Positions 38,425 through 49,234 of a stretch of DNA of 64,000 nucleotides are shown one piece after another; the first letter of the stretch is position 1, and every line of letters begins with the position of its first letter. A model generated the notes under the pieces. That model was not told the origin of the DNA. It saw only the letters and a list, made by a program, of their open reading frames with translations, and did no database searches. A program made the translations under genes and the position numbers. Origin of the DNA: Whitmania pigra. Its lineage: Eukaryota; Annelida; Clitellata; Hirudinida; Haemopidae. The stretch is taken from NCBI GenBank assembly GCA_021613335.1, contig JAJTWR010000082.1, forward strand, positions 40,001-104,000, given 5' to 3'.

Positions 38425-40116
38425 AATTGTTTAAATAAAAAAATTAAAATCAGTGTTATTTCTTTGGTCAAAGAAACCTGTTAAGCAAACAAAACCAAGC
38501 ATTTAGAAAAATGTCTCAAACATTGGAAGACTGATTCCATTAATTTTTACTTTTTTTTCCTCATCATTCGTAAAGAGAATGCCTGAAGTTGCTTGCTGAC
38601 AATGATGAGCTTGATCATGCTTTCATCTTACCCATTATATAAAGGTTCTTTATAATATAATATTTTTGTATTGGGTTATCCCAAGAGGGGATATTATTCT
38701 TCCTTGGGAATACCGTGAGTTTTGGGATTGTTTTTTTGTGTTTGGTTCAGAAATAAACGAGTAAACGAATCATTCTTCCGTTAATGAATTATATTAATTG
38801 AATGGTTGTTTATCTTACTTAATTTTAAAGTTTAAAATGTTTAATAATACTTATAAATATAATGTCCAAATTATTTTTAAACTAGAGAATGTTTAATTTA
38901 CTGCATTTTATATTTACCTATCATTGTTGGTTTTCCTATATTATATTAGTCTGCGTATATTTTGAACTAAGGTTTATTATTTTATTTCATTAAATTATTT
39001 ATAATGCATGGATGCAATATTTTCATCACATTTACCAATAATTATTCAGATTCTCAAATTTAAAAAAAAATTACAAACTTAGAGACGCCTTGGTTGGATC
39101 ATCAACTTAAAAATAAATGTTAGATTTTGCTCTGAAGTTCATGAATAAGTTCAGACAGAGTTCTTTTTGATGACCCCAAGGGTGGCTCGAGTAGTTAATG
39201 TTTTAATAAAGTTAAATTGATGATATGTTTCTTAAAAGAGTCACTCAAATAGCGTGTAACTAGTAACAAAAATGCAATTGTTTATAAATTATGAAGTCGG
39301 GTACTTGTCTAAATATTGTATGATTCTTAATTGCAACAAAGGTTAGCCTATATGAAGACCTAGAGTTTCAACTTCTCCAAGTAATATTAGGGAAGGAAAT
39401 AACGTTGACATCCAAAACGATTGCAAACTTGACTTAAAGTTTGATTTAAAGTATGAGAGAGTCATTACGAATATAAAAATATAAAACTCATCCCACTTCC
39501 TGTTATATTAATTTTAAATGAGGAAGAATCTTGAGTACCGCCTTAACTTAACTAAGTAAGCTCTATTATGTTAGGCGTAAAATTTCTTTCCAAAGTTCAA
39601 GTTCACTTGAAAAACTGACGATCATAATGTCCTCGGAATTACCACTTACGAACTTTTATTCAACAACCCAATAATACGACAATATTATTCAACGTTATTA
39701 TTACTAATTGTAAGTTGACACACTCATACTGAAATATAATTTAAATTAACAAATTAAATGAATTAAAATTAATATTCCAGAACAGTTTGCAATTTACGTT
39801 TTTGACAATGACAAAATTTATAAGTACTACCTTGGGAATGATCTAAATACAATTTTATAAGATTGCGAAAGCAATTTATCGCATTAATCAAGGTGAAAAA
39901 ATACTTGTACCAGAACCTGTCAGTTCTTGATCTGCAATTCTTAATGTTCGATTCATCCATCCATTCATCCGTCCATCCATCCAACTGTCCATCCGTCCAT
40001 CTGTCCATCCATCCATCCGTCCATCTATCAATTCATTCATCCATCCACTGGTTCATCCGTGCATCTGTTCGTTCCTCCTCCAGACTTTCCCACCATCGGG
40101 ACTACCGTTCCTACCA
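38425..40116. other. Intergenic stretch with an ATCC minisatellite
   Basis: No gene recognised. At 39,953-40,075 lies a degenerate (ATCC/GTCC)n tandem run; its translated frames (Ser/His/Pro repeats) are artefacts. Confidence 0.5.
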
Positions 40117-40627
40117 TTAGACTCTGATGAACAAGATGATCATAAATATTCCACAAGCCACCCCGATGGCAGAAACGATATACGAACTGAGTAATAAAGA
40201 CTTTGCAGATGACACGTTTCCATTTGAAGCCGAGGATTGACCAATCACTTTGAATATAATCAATTAATTCTTAGAAATTGAAAAATATATCAATTAAATC
40301 AGTACCAATAATAATTCGTTATTAATTAACCAATTATTGCAGCAAGTTAGATGTAAAAAATTAATGTTATTTGAACTTACGGGCCAAAAAGAAGGCAATA
40401 AGTCCAAAAAACATTCCGCAAAAGCAGGTTACTAGACAGGATATTACAAACGCTCCTGTGAAATTTAGGTAAGTCCTATTCGCCAAGTAAACTGGCTGGG
40501 CATTGGCTGGTTGAACCAAGATTACAGTCGATTGAACATTTGTCTGGACAACAGGTTGCCTGAACTCGTATGGAGGCGGGGGTGTTTGATGACTCGTGTT
40601 ATCTTCTTGACACTTTGGATAATCCAT
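40117..40627 (-). CDS. CD225/dispanin family protein (dispanin 5)
   Basis: Two exons (40381-40627 and 40117-40247), phase-1 intron with donor GCCC|GTAAGT, 125 aa. It has a shorter N-terminus than its neighbours and a PPPPYEF stretch. That stretch contains a PPxY motif, which in other proteins binds WW-domain ubiquitin ligases; binding here is inference. PVYLANRTYLNFTGAF precedes a Cys-rich hydrophobic segment (SCLVTCFCGMFFGLIAFFLA). After the intron come L-I-G-Q-S-S, a polar loop and one membrane helix ending FIRV. The start ATG at 40,627 is the first in frame. Confidence 0.83.
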
Positions 40628-41513
40628 GCTAACCAAAATGGCTAAGTAATGTAAAATCAACTTATTATATCAAGACCCGTCCTAATCATCTAGCTATAAA
40701 ATATACGCACACACGATATCAAATACGCTTTAAGGCTTACTGAAGTCGAGTTGTGAGATGGTTATTTTTAGATGTTGACTCTGGATTTAAGGACATTGTA
40801 ATAAATTTTAAAAAAATTTGAAAATCTAATGACAACATAATTCTTTAAATTCAGACTCTTTCATTGATAATTCTTATTAACAAAATTAAATTCTTATTAA
40901 TAAATCGATTAAATATTTGATCACAAATCAACACTGACTTAATCTGTTTTGAATCAGCCACGATAGGCTCTATCATAGAGCACATCAGAATATTCATTAG
41001 AAATTCAAATTTCTAAGCTTTTTGGCTAATCCAAAAGTGCTTTATTAGCAGTAGTTCCCTGTGCAGGTTCGTGCATTCGCGAATTTCTATATAAAAATGT
41101 TTCTTTATACTTACAGATTTTAAGTCTTGAAACAGATCTTGAGGTTTAGCAACGCTAGATTGACATTGACATTTACCTAGATATGACACCATAAGGCAAC
41201 AGTTCTCAACCTTTCTGGTGCTGCGACCCCTCGGCAACACTTGCCATGCTTTGGCGACTCCCCAAAATAAAATTTATTGGGTTGAATCCGAACACATTCA
41301 GTTTAAAGTAATCTGTATATTATATTATAATATTATATTATAATTATCTGATATTCAGGAACCACAAATTCGCAAATGGGACAATACCGTTTATTTCGGC
41401 GATACTGCAACGTTATAATAAGGGGAGTCGATAAATTTACCGCCAGAAAATTCACCGCCGGAATATTGCAATTATTACATGTAAATGTAAAAATGAACTT
41501 AATTTAAAGTTAC
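40628..41513. other. Intergenic stretch with a hAT-like end
   Basis: No gene seen. The sequence CAACAGTTCTCAACCTTTCT near 41,197 continues to GCTGCGACCCC. It resembles one end of hAT/Charlie-type non-autonomous elements; the other end was not found. Confidence 0.4.
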
Positions 41514-41763
41514 GGGCCAATATAAAAGCAAGAAGTCCAGAAACAACTCCGCAAAGCAGGTTACTAGACAGGATATTACAAACGCTCCTGTGAAATTTAG
41601 GTAAGTCCCATTCGCCAAGTAAACTGACTGGGCATCGTTTTGCTGAACCATGATTACAGTCAATTGAGCATCTCTCTGGGCAACAGGTTGCCCAAACTCA
41701 TATGGAGGTGGACTGAGGTGTTTGAGGACTTGCTGTTTTTTTTTTAGGCTTTGGATAAGCCAT
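41514..41763 (-). pseudogene. Dispanin 6, frameshifted exon 1 only
   Basis: Clearly a copy of dispanin 5 exon 1: the same ...YLNFTGAFVISCLVTCF core, and a donor at the same place (GCCC|GTAA). After MAYPKPKKK the frame is lost near the Pro-rich segment. A one-base loss just after SCLVTCF shifts it again. No exon 2 was found between 40,630 and 41,513. It is a pseudogene, probably from a tandem duplication of dispanin 5. Confidence 0.8.
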
Positions 41764-42639
41764 GTTCACCAAAAGAGCTAAATAATGTAAAAGCAACTTA
41801 ATATTTACGGTAGTATTAAAAATATTCTAAATAATTTAAGTATGACCTATTCTGAAATCTATTAAATAAATGAGCGTTTGTCTACATATTTGTGTTTTTT
41901 TATGTAATCAGCTCTTGAATGTTTCTCAATTTAAAAAGCATTAGAGTTAAATTAATTTATAAAATAATTATTAACACATCAATAATGCTAAATAAAACCT
42001 TCATAATATTTAAAAACCAATAATTAAATTGTTTAGTAATTCATGAGTGTTTCAAAAATTACCATTCTTATTAGTTACTATAACATTCAATTCTGTAGTG
42101 ATGTCATTTAGTGCACTTGAGGAGTATTTTTTCTCATAGGTTGTAAAGTCCGACTTTGGTAGGGTACCAGTGTTACCAAGGATGGATTTGTCAAGGTTGA
42201 GGACCCGGGCAGTCTGGTTTGTGAGGGCCATGCGCATTGGCACAGTCAGACCATGGCTAAATTTGGAATTGAGTGGTTCCCGATAGCGTGTGTTGGTTTT
42301 GTGTGTCTTATGTTGAACTTAGTGTTGATCTTGGTACTGATGGTATTTAGTACTGAAGTGGTTTTGGGGTTCCATTGGATAACTCGCAAATAAAATCACA
42401 TTCAGGCCAATTATCGTTGCCATCATCATTATCATCGCAATTCATTAGAAGAAATCAAAGTACAAACATTTTCATGACAACATTTAAATTTTGAGCATAA
42501 ATTTAATTGCAATATTTTGCTTACTGTATTAAAGATTCATCTAAAAAAATCAACCAATTTTGTTTGAGTTTTAATAAGATTTGAAATTAGTGAAAGTTGG
42601 AAATTCCAGCACAAACTTTCTCTTCCTCAAATCGTCAAG
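41764..42639. other. Spacer upstream of TRIM gene 1
   Basis: No coding exon recognised. A kappa-B-like element GGAAATTCC lies at 42,599-42,607, 33 bp before the TRIM ATG. Confidence 0.4.
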
Positions 42640-44587
42640 ATGGAGGAACGTTCCTTAAACCATTGCGATATTTGCAATAATATTCTGACTGATCCAAGAA
42701 TATTGCCTTGTTCTCATAATTTTTGTCTGAAATGTTTACAAGCTTCAGTTATTTCGACAGGTTCATCGAAGTGCCCAACTTGTCGGATTGAATTTGAAAT
42801 ACCAAAGGAAGGTTTGAAATATCTGAAGAATAAAGAATTTATTGAACAAGTGGGTAAAACCGTTCGCTCCAATAAACAGAGTAGCATTAAATGTGACGGT
42901 TGTACTGAAAACCAGGCCATTGAATTTTGCATTGATTGTTCCTTTAATTATTGTTCAATCTGTTTGGATCATCATGGAAGAATTCCAACTTCAAAAAATC
43001 ATCGTTTGAAATCAACGAGGCCAACTCAAGATGTATTTGAATTCAACATTCCAACTTGTAGTGAACATTCAGAGATAATAACCTTGATCTGTGAAGATTG
43101 CAAGGTTCTTTCATGTACTCAGTGCTCAGTATTGAACCATAATAATCACAAAATAAGGAACGTCTCAAGGTATTTTGAATCTTTAAAGACTGAAATTGAA
43201 GAGAAGTGGAAAATGGAAGAAGTAGTTATTTCAAATTTTAATGAAGCAACGGACACAAGATATGACATTGAGCTAAAAGCCACAAACCTAAAAAAAAAAA
43301 TCAAAAAAAGAGGTGAAGATTTAAAGAAAGTTGTTGATTCAATAGTGGCTAAATTGATTAGAGATGTTGATGAAGAATTGATGCAACATTTTAAAGATGC
43401 AGATGATGTCATGAAAGAGCTGAAAAATATGGAAGCAATCTCGAAAGAGCAGATTGAAAGTTTGAAGCAACAGTTAAACAATTTGAAATATGAAAATGTC
43501 GTTGAAACATCTTCTGTCATCCATGAGAAAAAAGAAAAAATACCTGAATATTCTGAACTTTTTAAAGTTTCATTATATTCTGATGTCAATGATCTAAATA
43601 TTCATTTGAAAAAAATATTTGGAACTCTTACAAAAGGTTAGAATTACCTAAGCTTGCATTAAAATAAAACAGATCTCATGGAAATGAAGTTTGCTCATGT
43701 TTCATCTTTAATTAAAATTATTAAATTTTTATTTTGAAGCACCAAAATTCAGGCTTGCTAGAGAAATACAAGTGAACAGCGAATACACATTGCTTGCTTC
43801 AAATCATGATCATTTTTATTTCTGCAATTCAATTGATTCCAAAGTTGACATGTTTGATTCTGTTGGGGTGGACTTAAAGTCAAGTTACAATTTTAAAAAT
43901 GTTACTTCAAACATTTCTGGGTTGTTAGTAATGAATGAAATGTTGTTTGTCTTAGGGTTTGAAAGTAAGAGGAACGATAATATTAATTTACGTGCTCAAT
44001 CATCTTCATTTGGTTTCGCTAATAATAGGGGCAATACTAATAACAACAATATCAAAATTATTAAAATTGATTATTTGTTGAAGTGTCAACCAGCTGTAAT
44101 TTACAAAATTTCATTTAACCAAGATGAATGTAACTTAACAAGGTCATATTGTCAACAGGACATTTTACTTATTTTGTGCAACCGTTTAATTCTTTTGTCT
44201 CAAAATGGAGTTGTCAGGAAATCCATCGATTTAAAATTTATTTGTAAAAGTGCTTTGCAACTTGTTGATCAAAATTATGTCATTTGTTGTCAAAATTATG
44301 ACGTTTGCATCATCAATGATAGTGGTGAAATTTGTTGGAAATATTCACCTTTAAATGATTGCCATAAATTTGCTTCTCCTTGTCTTGCAGTGGATAATTT
44401 TGGAAATATTTACATGGGTGGGAAAAATGTTGTCATTTTTAATCACCTGCTTGAATTTAAATCCCTTCATGTCCTTCGTCACACTAAAGAAAGTATTCTT
44501 GATATGTATTACTGTGAAGTTAAAAATGAGTTGCTGGTTTTTGTTCAGCTGCCAGATATTCTAAAATTAATGTGGTTTAAAGTGTGA
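42640..44587 (+). CDS. TRIM-type RING/B-box protein 1 with C-terminal propeller-like domain
   Basis: Two exons, 42640-43636 and 43740-44587, phase-1 intron, 614 aa. A RING finger of C3HC4 type has Cys9, Cys12, Cys24, His26, Cys29, Cys32, Cys45 and Cys48, as in E3 ubiquitin ligases. Two B-box-type zinc fingers follow (about 85-123 and 140-170), then a Lys/Glu-rich coiled coil (about 180-300). Exon 2 encodes a beta-rich region of about 280 residues with repeated strand-like units (ILLILCNRLILLSQNGVVRK, GNIYMGGKNVVIF), similar in style to NHL or other beta-propellers of TRIM2/3/32/56-like proteins. I saw no SPRY domain. It would ubiquitinate targets chosen by the C-terminal domain; the target is unknown. 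Its paralogue lies at 56,913. Confidence 0.85.
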
Positions 44588-45915
44588 ACATTTGTTGATA
44601 CTTTATAGCATTGTTTACTTTACAGGTTGTTGTGACATTGATACAAATTTTCATTCCTGCAATTAATTTGAGGATTCGAACAATTCCAGATTTTATTAAA
44701 AAAATGATGTGCACAAATTATTTTTTGTTAGATTTTTTAGTGATTGCTGGGGAAGTTTCTTGTTGATAGGTCAAGCCTAATCTAACATAAATTGTGATTG
44801 CCTGTTAGAATTAAATAATTAATTGTGGTATTGCTTTTTCCATTTACTTGGTCAGTTATAATAATCCATCTATGAAAATGTCGATTAAATGCACTTTTAA
44901 TACTTACACAATTGATGGTCATGAGGCCATACATTCAGTCTTATAATAATCAGCTTTTATGGGTTGTGTTTAAAATTGTTTCCTACATATGAAGATAGGC
45001 CAGAAAAACATCAGAATTGGAGTTGCATTCACTTTGTTAAATGAATAATCTGAATCTGCTCATGTAAGTAATAAATTAAAAAACATTTTCTAACACATGC
45101 TAAGGAATAATTTACTTGATAGTAGTGAAATTATAAACTATAACAAGACGTTATGCTAATTTTATAAATCATCTCTTTACTTTGGAAAAACTAACTATAT
45201 CACGACCACATCCCTATCAAACTATCATCAGTATCAGCTGTGTTATCAAACAGACCTTGATCCAGTAAAACAAAAATGGACATGGACATCCTAGATGACC
45301 TAATATTTTTCAAAATCTCAATTTCAGAATCAGTGCTTGTTTGCAAGACGGCCAACTATCGGTGGTGTTTTTGCAAGCTGAACTGTTAAACACCTATTAT
45401 TAAACTATTTATTAATATTATTATTATTATTATATCACTAATTTATAGAATAATTTATTATAATTTATAATAGTATTATAATGATACTAATAATATTATA
45501 ATAATTTTAATTATAATAATACTATTAGTATTATAATAATTTAACTATTAGTAGATTAATACAAATTATTATTGCATTATTTATTAATAATATTATAGCA
45601 ATATAATAATAATATATATATATATATATATTTTTGATTTAGTCACCTTATTATATAATGATAACGATTTAGTTTATTGATTATCGTGTACAAAGCTTAA
45701 TTTAATTAGTTATTTGTCTTCTGAGCACTTTTGTTCGATTTCATAGTCCCATGGCTTGCAGAAATATTTCTTGAATTTTAAACTCTTACACAGATATCAT
45801 TTTAATGTCCACATTAATTTCCACATCAATTTAATTTATGTTTGGTTCGAAAGATTTAAAATATTAAAAAACTTTCTCAATTGCCTAGGTCAGCAAGTCG
45901 TTCTGCCATATTTAG
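44588..45915. other. Spacer between TRIM gene 1 and DNAJC17
   Basis: Very AT-rich at 45,390-45,640, with palindromic TAATATTATAATA-type motifs and a (TA)n run at 45,611-45,631. No gene seen. Confidence 0.5.
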
Positions 45916-46929
45916 TCAATTGGGGTAGGTTGCTTTAGTATATTTGACCTGCTCGCTTGGCCAAAGCCTTACAAGAAATCCGTTATAAACAACTTCTCCA
46001 TTATCCTCGATTCTGATTTCTGGTGGTAGAGAGAAGGTTGCCGCACATGCAAATACTGTGTCTGTCCCATGAGAATATACATACTTTATGGGTAAACCAG
46101 TTTCTTTATCAATTTTTTCTGGCTTGCATTCAGTCTTTTTGGTAGCATTGCTGAAATCAGTGAATTCATTTGGATTTATGTTGTACTTCCTTAATATATC
46201 TTCAAAAGAAATTTGTTGGTGATCTGTGTTTGCATGAACAAAAGAGAGTTTTGCCTCTAGAGGCTGAAGTGGCTTTCCTGTTTCTGTGGTGGATAATACT
46301 GCAGATTCTTTTGCAGCATAGTTGATCAAATACAGTCCTTCTTTCTTTTTGGATTTAACCACATGTAGAATTTCACCAAATTTTGAAAATATTTCTTTTA
46401 TTTCCTCTTCGCTATAAGCAGGTTCAATGTCTTTCTTATTGGTCTTCCAGGACACCCTGATACTATACCCATCATTATCACTGAGTTTGGAGTAAAATCT
46501 CTCTGCTTGCCTTTTTCTTTCAAGTTTTATCCTTGCTTCCTCTCGCATCCTCTGAATAAGCAATTCTTTCTCTTTTGCCTGCCTTTCTTCTTGTTTTTTT
46601 CTTTCCAGATTTTCTCTTTCCTTCTCCTCCCATTTTCTCCTTAAATGCTGCTCCTGGGCATATGTCTTTGCCTGCTTCTTCCCTGCATTCTCCTTAGCCA
46701 TTAATTCTTGATCATATTTACTTTTTTTGGTTATGTCAGTAAGGGTTTCAAAAACTTTTTGTAGCTTTTGGAAATCTTGAACGGCATTTTTCTTACCTGG
46801 ATTTTTGTCTGGATGAAGTTTGAGAGCCAATTTCCTATAAGCTTTTTTTATCTCTGCCTCAATGGCATATCTTGGAAGGCCTAGAAAGTCGTACAGTTCT
46901 ATACCAGATATGTTGATTGGTGAAGTCAT
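45916..46929 (-). CDS. DNAJC17: DNAJC17-like J-domain/RRM protein
   Basis: 337 aa in a single exon. A J domain occupies residues 10-75 (IELYDFLGL, KKAYRKLALKLHPDKNPGK) with the HPD tripeptide needed to stimulate Hsp70 ATPase. A long charged Lys/Glu/Arg helix (about 80-150) leads to an RRM-like domain (about 160-235: SIRVSWKT, IFSKFGEILHVV, YLINYAAKESAV). This order, J then coiled coil then RRM, is specific to DNAJC17, a nuclear protein linked to splicing and transcription. The start was taken at MTSPINIS (46,929); an in-frame upstream ATG lies at 46,983. The last ~100 residues (from HQQISFEDIL) extend beyond what I know of the human protein. There is no intron, unlike most genes here, so a retrocopy is possible. 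Confidence 0.87.
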   Translation of the reverse strand: MTSPINISGIELYDFLGLPRYAIEAEIKKAYRKLALKLHPDKNPGKKNAVQDFQKLQKVFETLTDITKKSKYDQELMAKENAGKKQAKTYAQEQHLRRKWEEKERENLERKKQEERQAKEKELLIQRMREEARIKLERKRQAERFYSKLSDNDGYSIRVSWKTNKKDIEPAYSEEEIKEIFSKFGEILHVVKSKKKEGLYLINYAAKESAVLSTTETGKPLQPLEAKLSFVHANTDHQQISFEDILRKYNINPNEFTDFSNATKKTECKPEKIDKETGLPIKYVYSHGTDTVFACAATFSLPPEIRIEDNGEVVYNGFLVRLWPSEQVKYTKATYPN

Positions 46930-47159
46930 TTTAAATAAATTTGGAAACTGTAACAAAATGCGTCTAATTAAAATTCTTAACAAAACTATGTATATAATTA
47001 ATTGCGTTCAAATTATGACCTCAACAACCTCGAAAGATGCTGAAATTAAAATTAGAATTTGTTCGATTAGTTTTTAATGTAATTGGTACTTGCTAAAAAA
47101 CTCGGCAATGCCCTTGTAATTAAAAATAATCTAATTAATAATAAAAATCAAACATTAAA

Positions 47160-47191
<32 letters not shown>

Positions 47192-47519
47192 GTTTATTTC
47201 TATGGCGCCTTGTGCGTAGCGTCAGAGGCGCCTTGATTCTTCAAGGAACTTTTTGAAGAGATGGGTCTTCAGCTGGCGCTTGAAGAGCTCGAGCGTGGGC
47301 TGAGACCGGATGATGGGGGGCAGGCTATTCCAGACGGCGGGCGAGGCATGAGAGAAGCCTCGGTTGACGATGGATGATATGTGGACAGGTTGATGGAGAT
47401 GAATTATAGAAGATGAGCGGAGGCGATCGGGGATGTGACGGTGGCGAATGAGATGATGGAGATAAGGGGGGTTGAATGTGGTTAATGTTCGATAAGTGAG
47501 CAGAGATATTTATATATGT

Positions 47520-47551
<32 letters not shown>

Positions 47552-48217
47552 TATATATATTATAGCATTTTTTCGTGTTCATGTATTTGACTTATACTTC
47601 GAGATCGCATCTTTGATATATGTAGAAAATTATTACCTAAATAATTAAACTAATAAATTAAATAAAAGCGCTAGTATTTTATTTATTTATTATTTTATTA
47701 CTCCAATGGACACACAATTTACAAGATAGTTATACGTTAACTCAGTCATTTAGTGTTTGCTACCTATTTTCCATCACATCAGTAATTCTACTGCCCTACA
47801 TGAAAATTATTGCATTAAATTAAATTAAATAATGGTTTTAAAATGTACTTGTTTATTTTAATTTTTTGCTTGTTCTGTTTTAAAAGCAAAAAATGGCGAC
47901 CACGTTAAATAGAGAATGGTCAACTGTATATGTGTGTATTTTATTAACGTCCATTTTATGACTAGATGATTTACGGTATAACCTAGCGACGTTTTACAGC
48001 ATGGCAATTGATAATACGAGAATTGAAGCTCTAAAACTGGGTGAAACAAAGGGCTTATAATTTATTTGTTTGGCGGAGTTTATTTTAAGCGATCAAAACG
48101 CTGGTACAAATAGACTCTTGATTTTATATGAATAGATTTACAATTTTTTTAAATAATGCATCTTGTTGAATAAATTGCTAATGCATTTTCTACTCCTTTC
48201 TCAATTTGTCCTTCTTT
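46930..48217. other. Spacer with a GC-richer repeat and (TA)n
   Basis: An ATA trinucleotide run (47,161-47,191) leads into a GC-richer segment (47,200-47,480). Part of it resembles 22,905-22,995 (shared GTAGCGTCAGAGG and TCTTCAGCT). It is followed by (TA)n at 47,518-47,562. Probably a decayed mobile element; no gene recognised. Confidence 0.4.
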
Positions 48218-49234
48218 TCATCCAAACTGATCTGGTACATCAGTTCCTTGCAAATGCTTGATGATATGAAGATATATGATATTGAAGAATGAATGCATGT
48301 TAAGTTCTTGTGGTTGAGATCTTTGATAAGGCTCCAAATGGAGCATGCTTTCAACAAGAGCTATAAATAATATGTAATCCCTATTCTTGACATCAACAGT
48401 ATAGTGAATTGCAACAAATTTGTTCAGTCCCATTGGGTTTAGTTGTGATTGGAATCCTTTTAAGATCCATTGCTTTGATGCATCGCAGTAATTGAAAAAC
48501 ATGTTCCTCTTGGGAGCTTGTCGTATTACATCCTGTCGTGGAGTGCCTATAATCTGTGCAATCTTTTGCAACAATTGCAGCTCGTCTGTCGATCCAAACA
48601 GAGGATCTCCAATTAGACATTCCATTAGGACACATCCCATGCTCCACACATCCACCGATGCCTCATAATCATATCCGAGAATGACTTCTGGCGATCTGTA
48701 ATTGAGGGTTTGTATTGTTTTCAGTTTGTATTGTTGAGGAATGTACGGGCAATAACACAACCCGAAATCGGCAAATTTAATGAATGGACCCTGTTCCTTA
48801 ACTAATATATTGTCGGGCTTGATATCACAATGGATGATTTTCGACTCGGACATGAAGATGAGGAATTCAACCATTTGCTTGGCATACAAAGCTATTGTCA
48901 AAAAGTTATTAAAAACATTGTTTTTGATGGCGGTTCTGAGGTTGTGCGAGAGCAGTTCTAGGATGACAACGACAAAATCGCCCACCACGAGCGATTCTTT
49001 TAAATGAACTACGAGATTTTTGTCTGGCGTTTGGCAAAGACTTATTGCCTTGAGAACTTCCATCTCTAACATATTTCTCAATTTCGTTTCACCACCTCCA
49101 TTGGATATTTTCACTGCTACCGACGTGTTGTCCTGCATGTCCAATGCCATGAAAACATGCCCGTATCCTCCTCTGCCGAGTTCTTTTTGAAGAACATATC
49201 TATTCATCAAAACGTTCCCTTCTGTGATGTTCAT
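48218..49234 (-). CDS. DYRK/HIPK-like CMGC protein kinase
   Basis: 338 aa, single exon, almost entirely a kinase domain. The Gly-rich loop is GRGGYG (20s), the VAVK lysine is Lys42, the catalytic loop HCDIKPDNIL has Asp137, and DFG is at 156-158. The activation segment ends YRSPEVILGYDYEASVDVWS, and the CMGC-type continuation is GCVLMECLIGDPLFGSTDE. HCD in place of HRD and the SPEVILG segment point to the DYRK/HIPK/PRP4 group. The tyrosine pair that DYRKs autophosphorylate is not there (IQTLNYRSPE), and no N-terminal DYRK homology box or long C-terminal tail is present. All catalytic residues are kept, so it should be active. As with DNAJC17 the lack of introns hints at retroposition. Confidence 0.85.
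   Translation of the reverse strand: MNITEGNVLMNRYVLQKELGRGGYGHVFMALDMQDNTSVAVKISNGGGETKLRNMLEMEVLKAISLCQTPDKNLVVHLKESLVVGDFVVVILELLSHNLRTAIKNNVFNNFLTIALYAKQMVEFLIFMSESKIIHCDIKPDNILVKEQGPFIKFADFGLCYCPYIPQQYKLKTIQTLNYRSPEVILGYDYEASVDVWSMGCVLMECLIGDPLFGSTDELQLLQKIAQIIGTPRQDVIRQAPKRNMFFNYCDASKQWILKGFQSQLNPMGLNKFVAIHYTVDVKNRDYILFIALVESMLHLEPYQRSQPQELNMHSFFNIIYLHIIKHLQGTDVPDQFG

Noticed and set aside
39863..40120. Ser/His/Pro-repeat frame
   Set aside because: Translation of the ATCC minisatellite.
43146..43589. 147-aa minus-strand frame
   Set aside because: Antisense shadow of the TRIM 1 coiled coil (Ser/Phe-rich, no domain).
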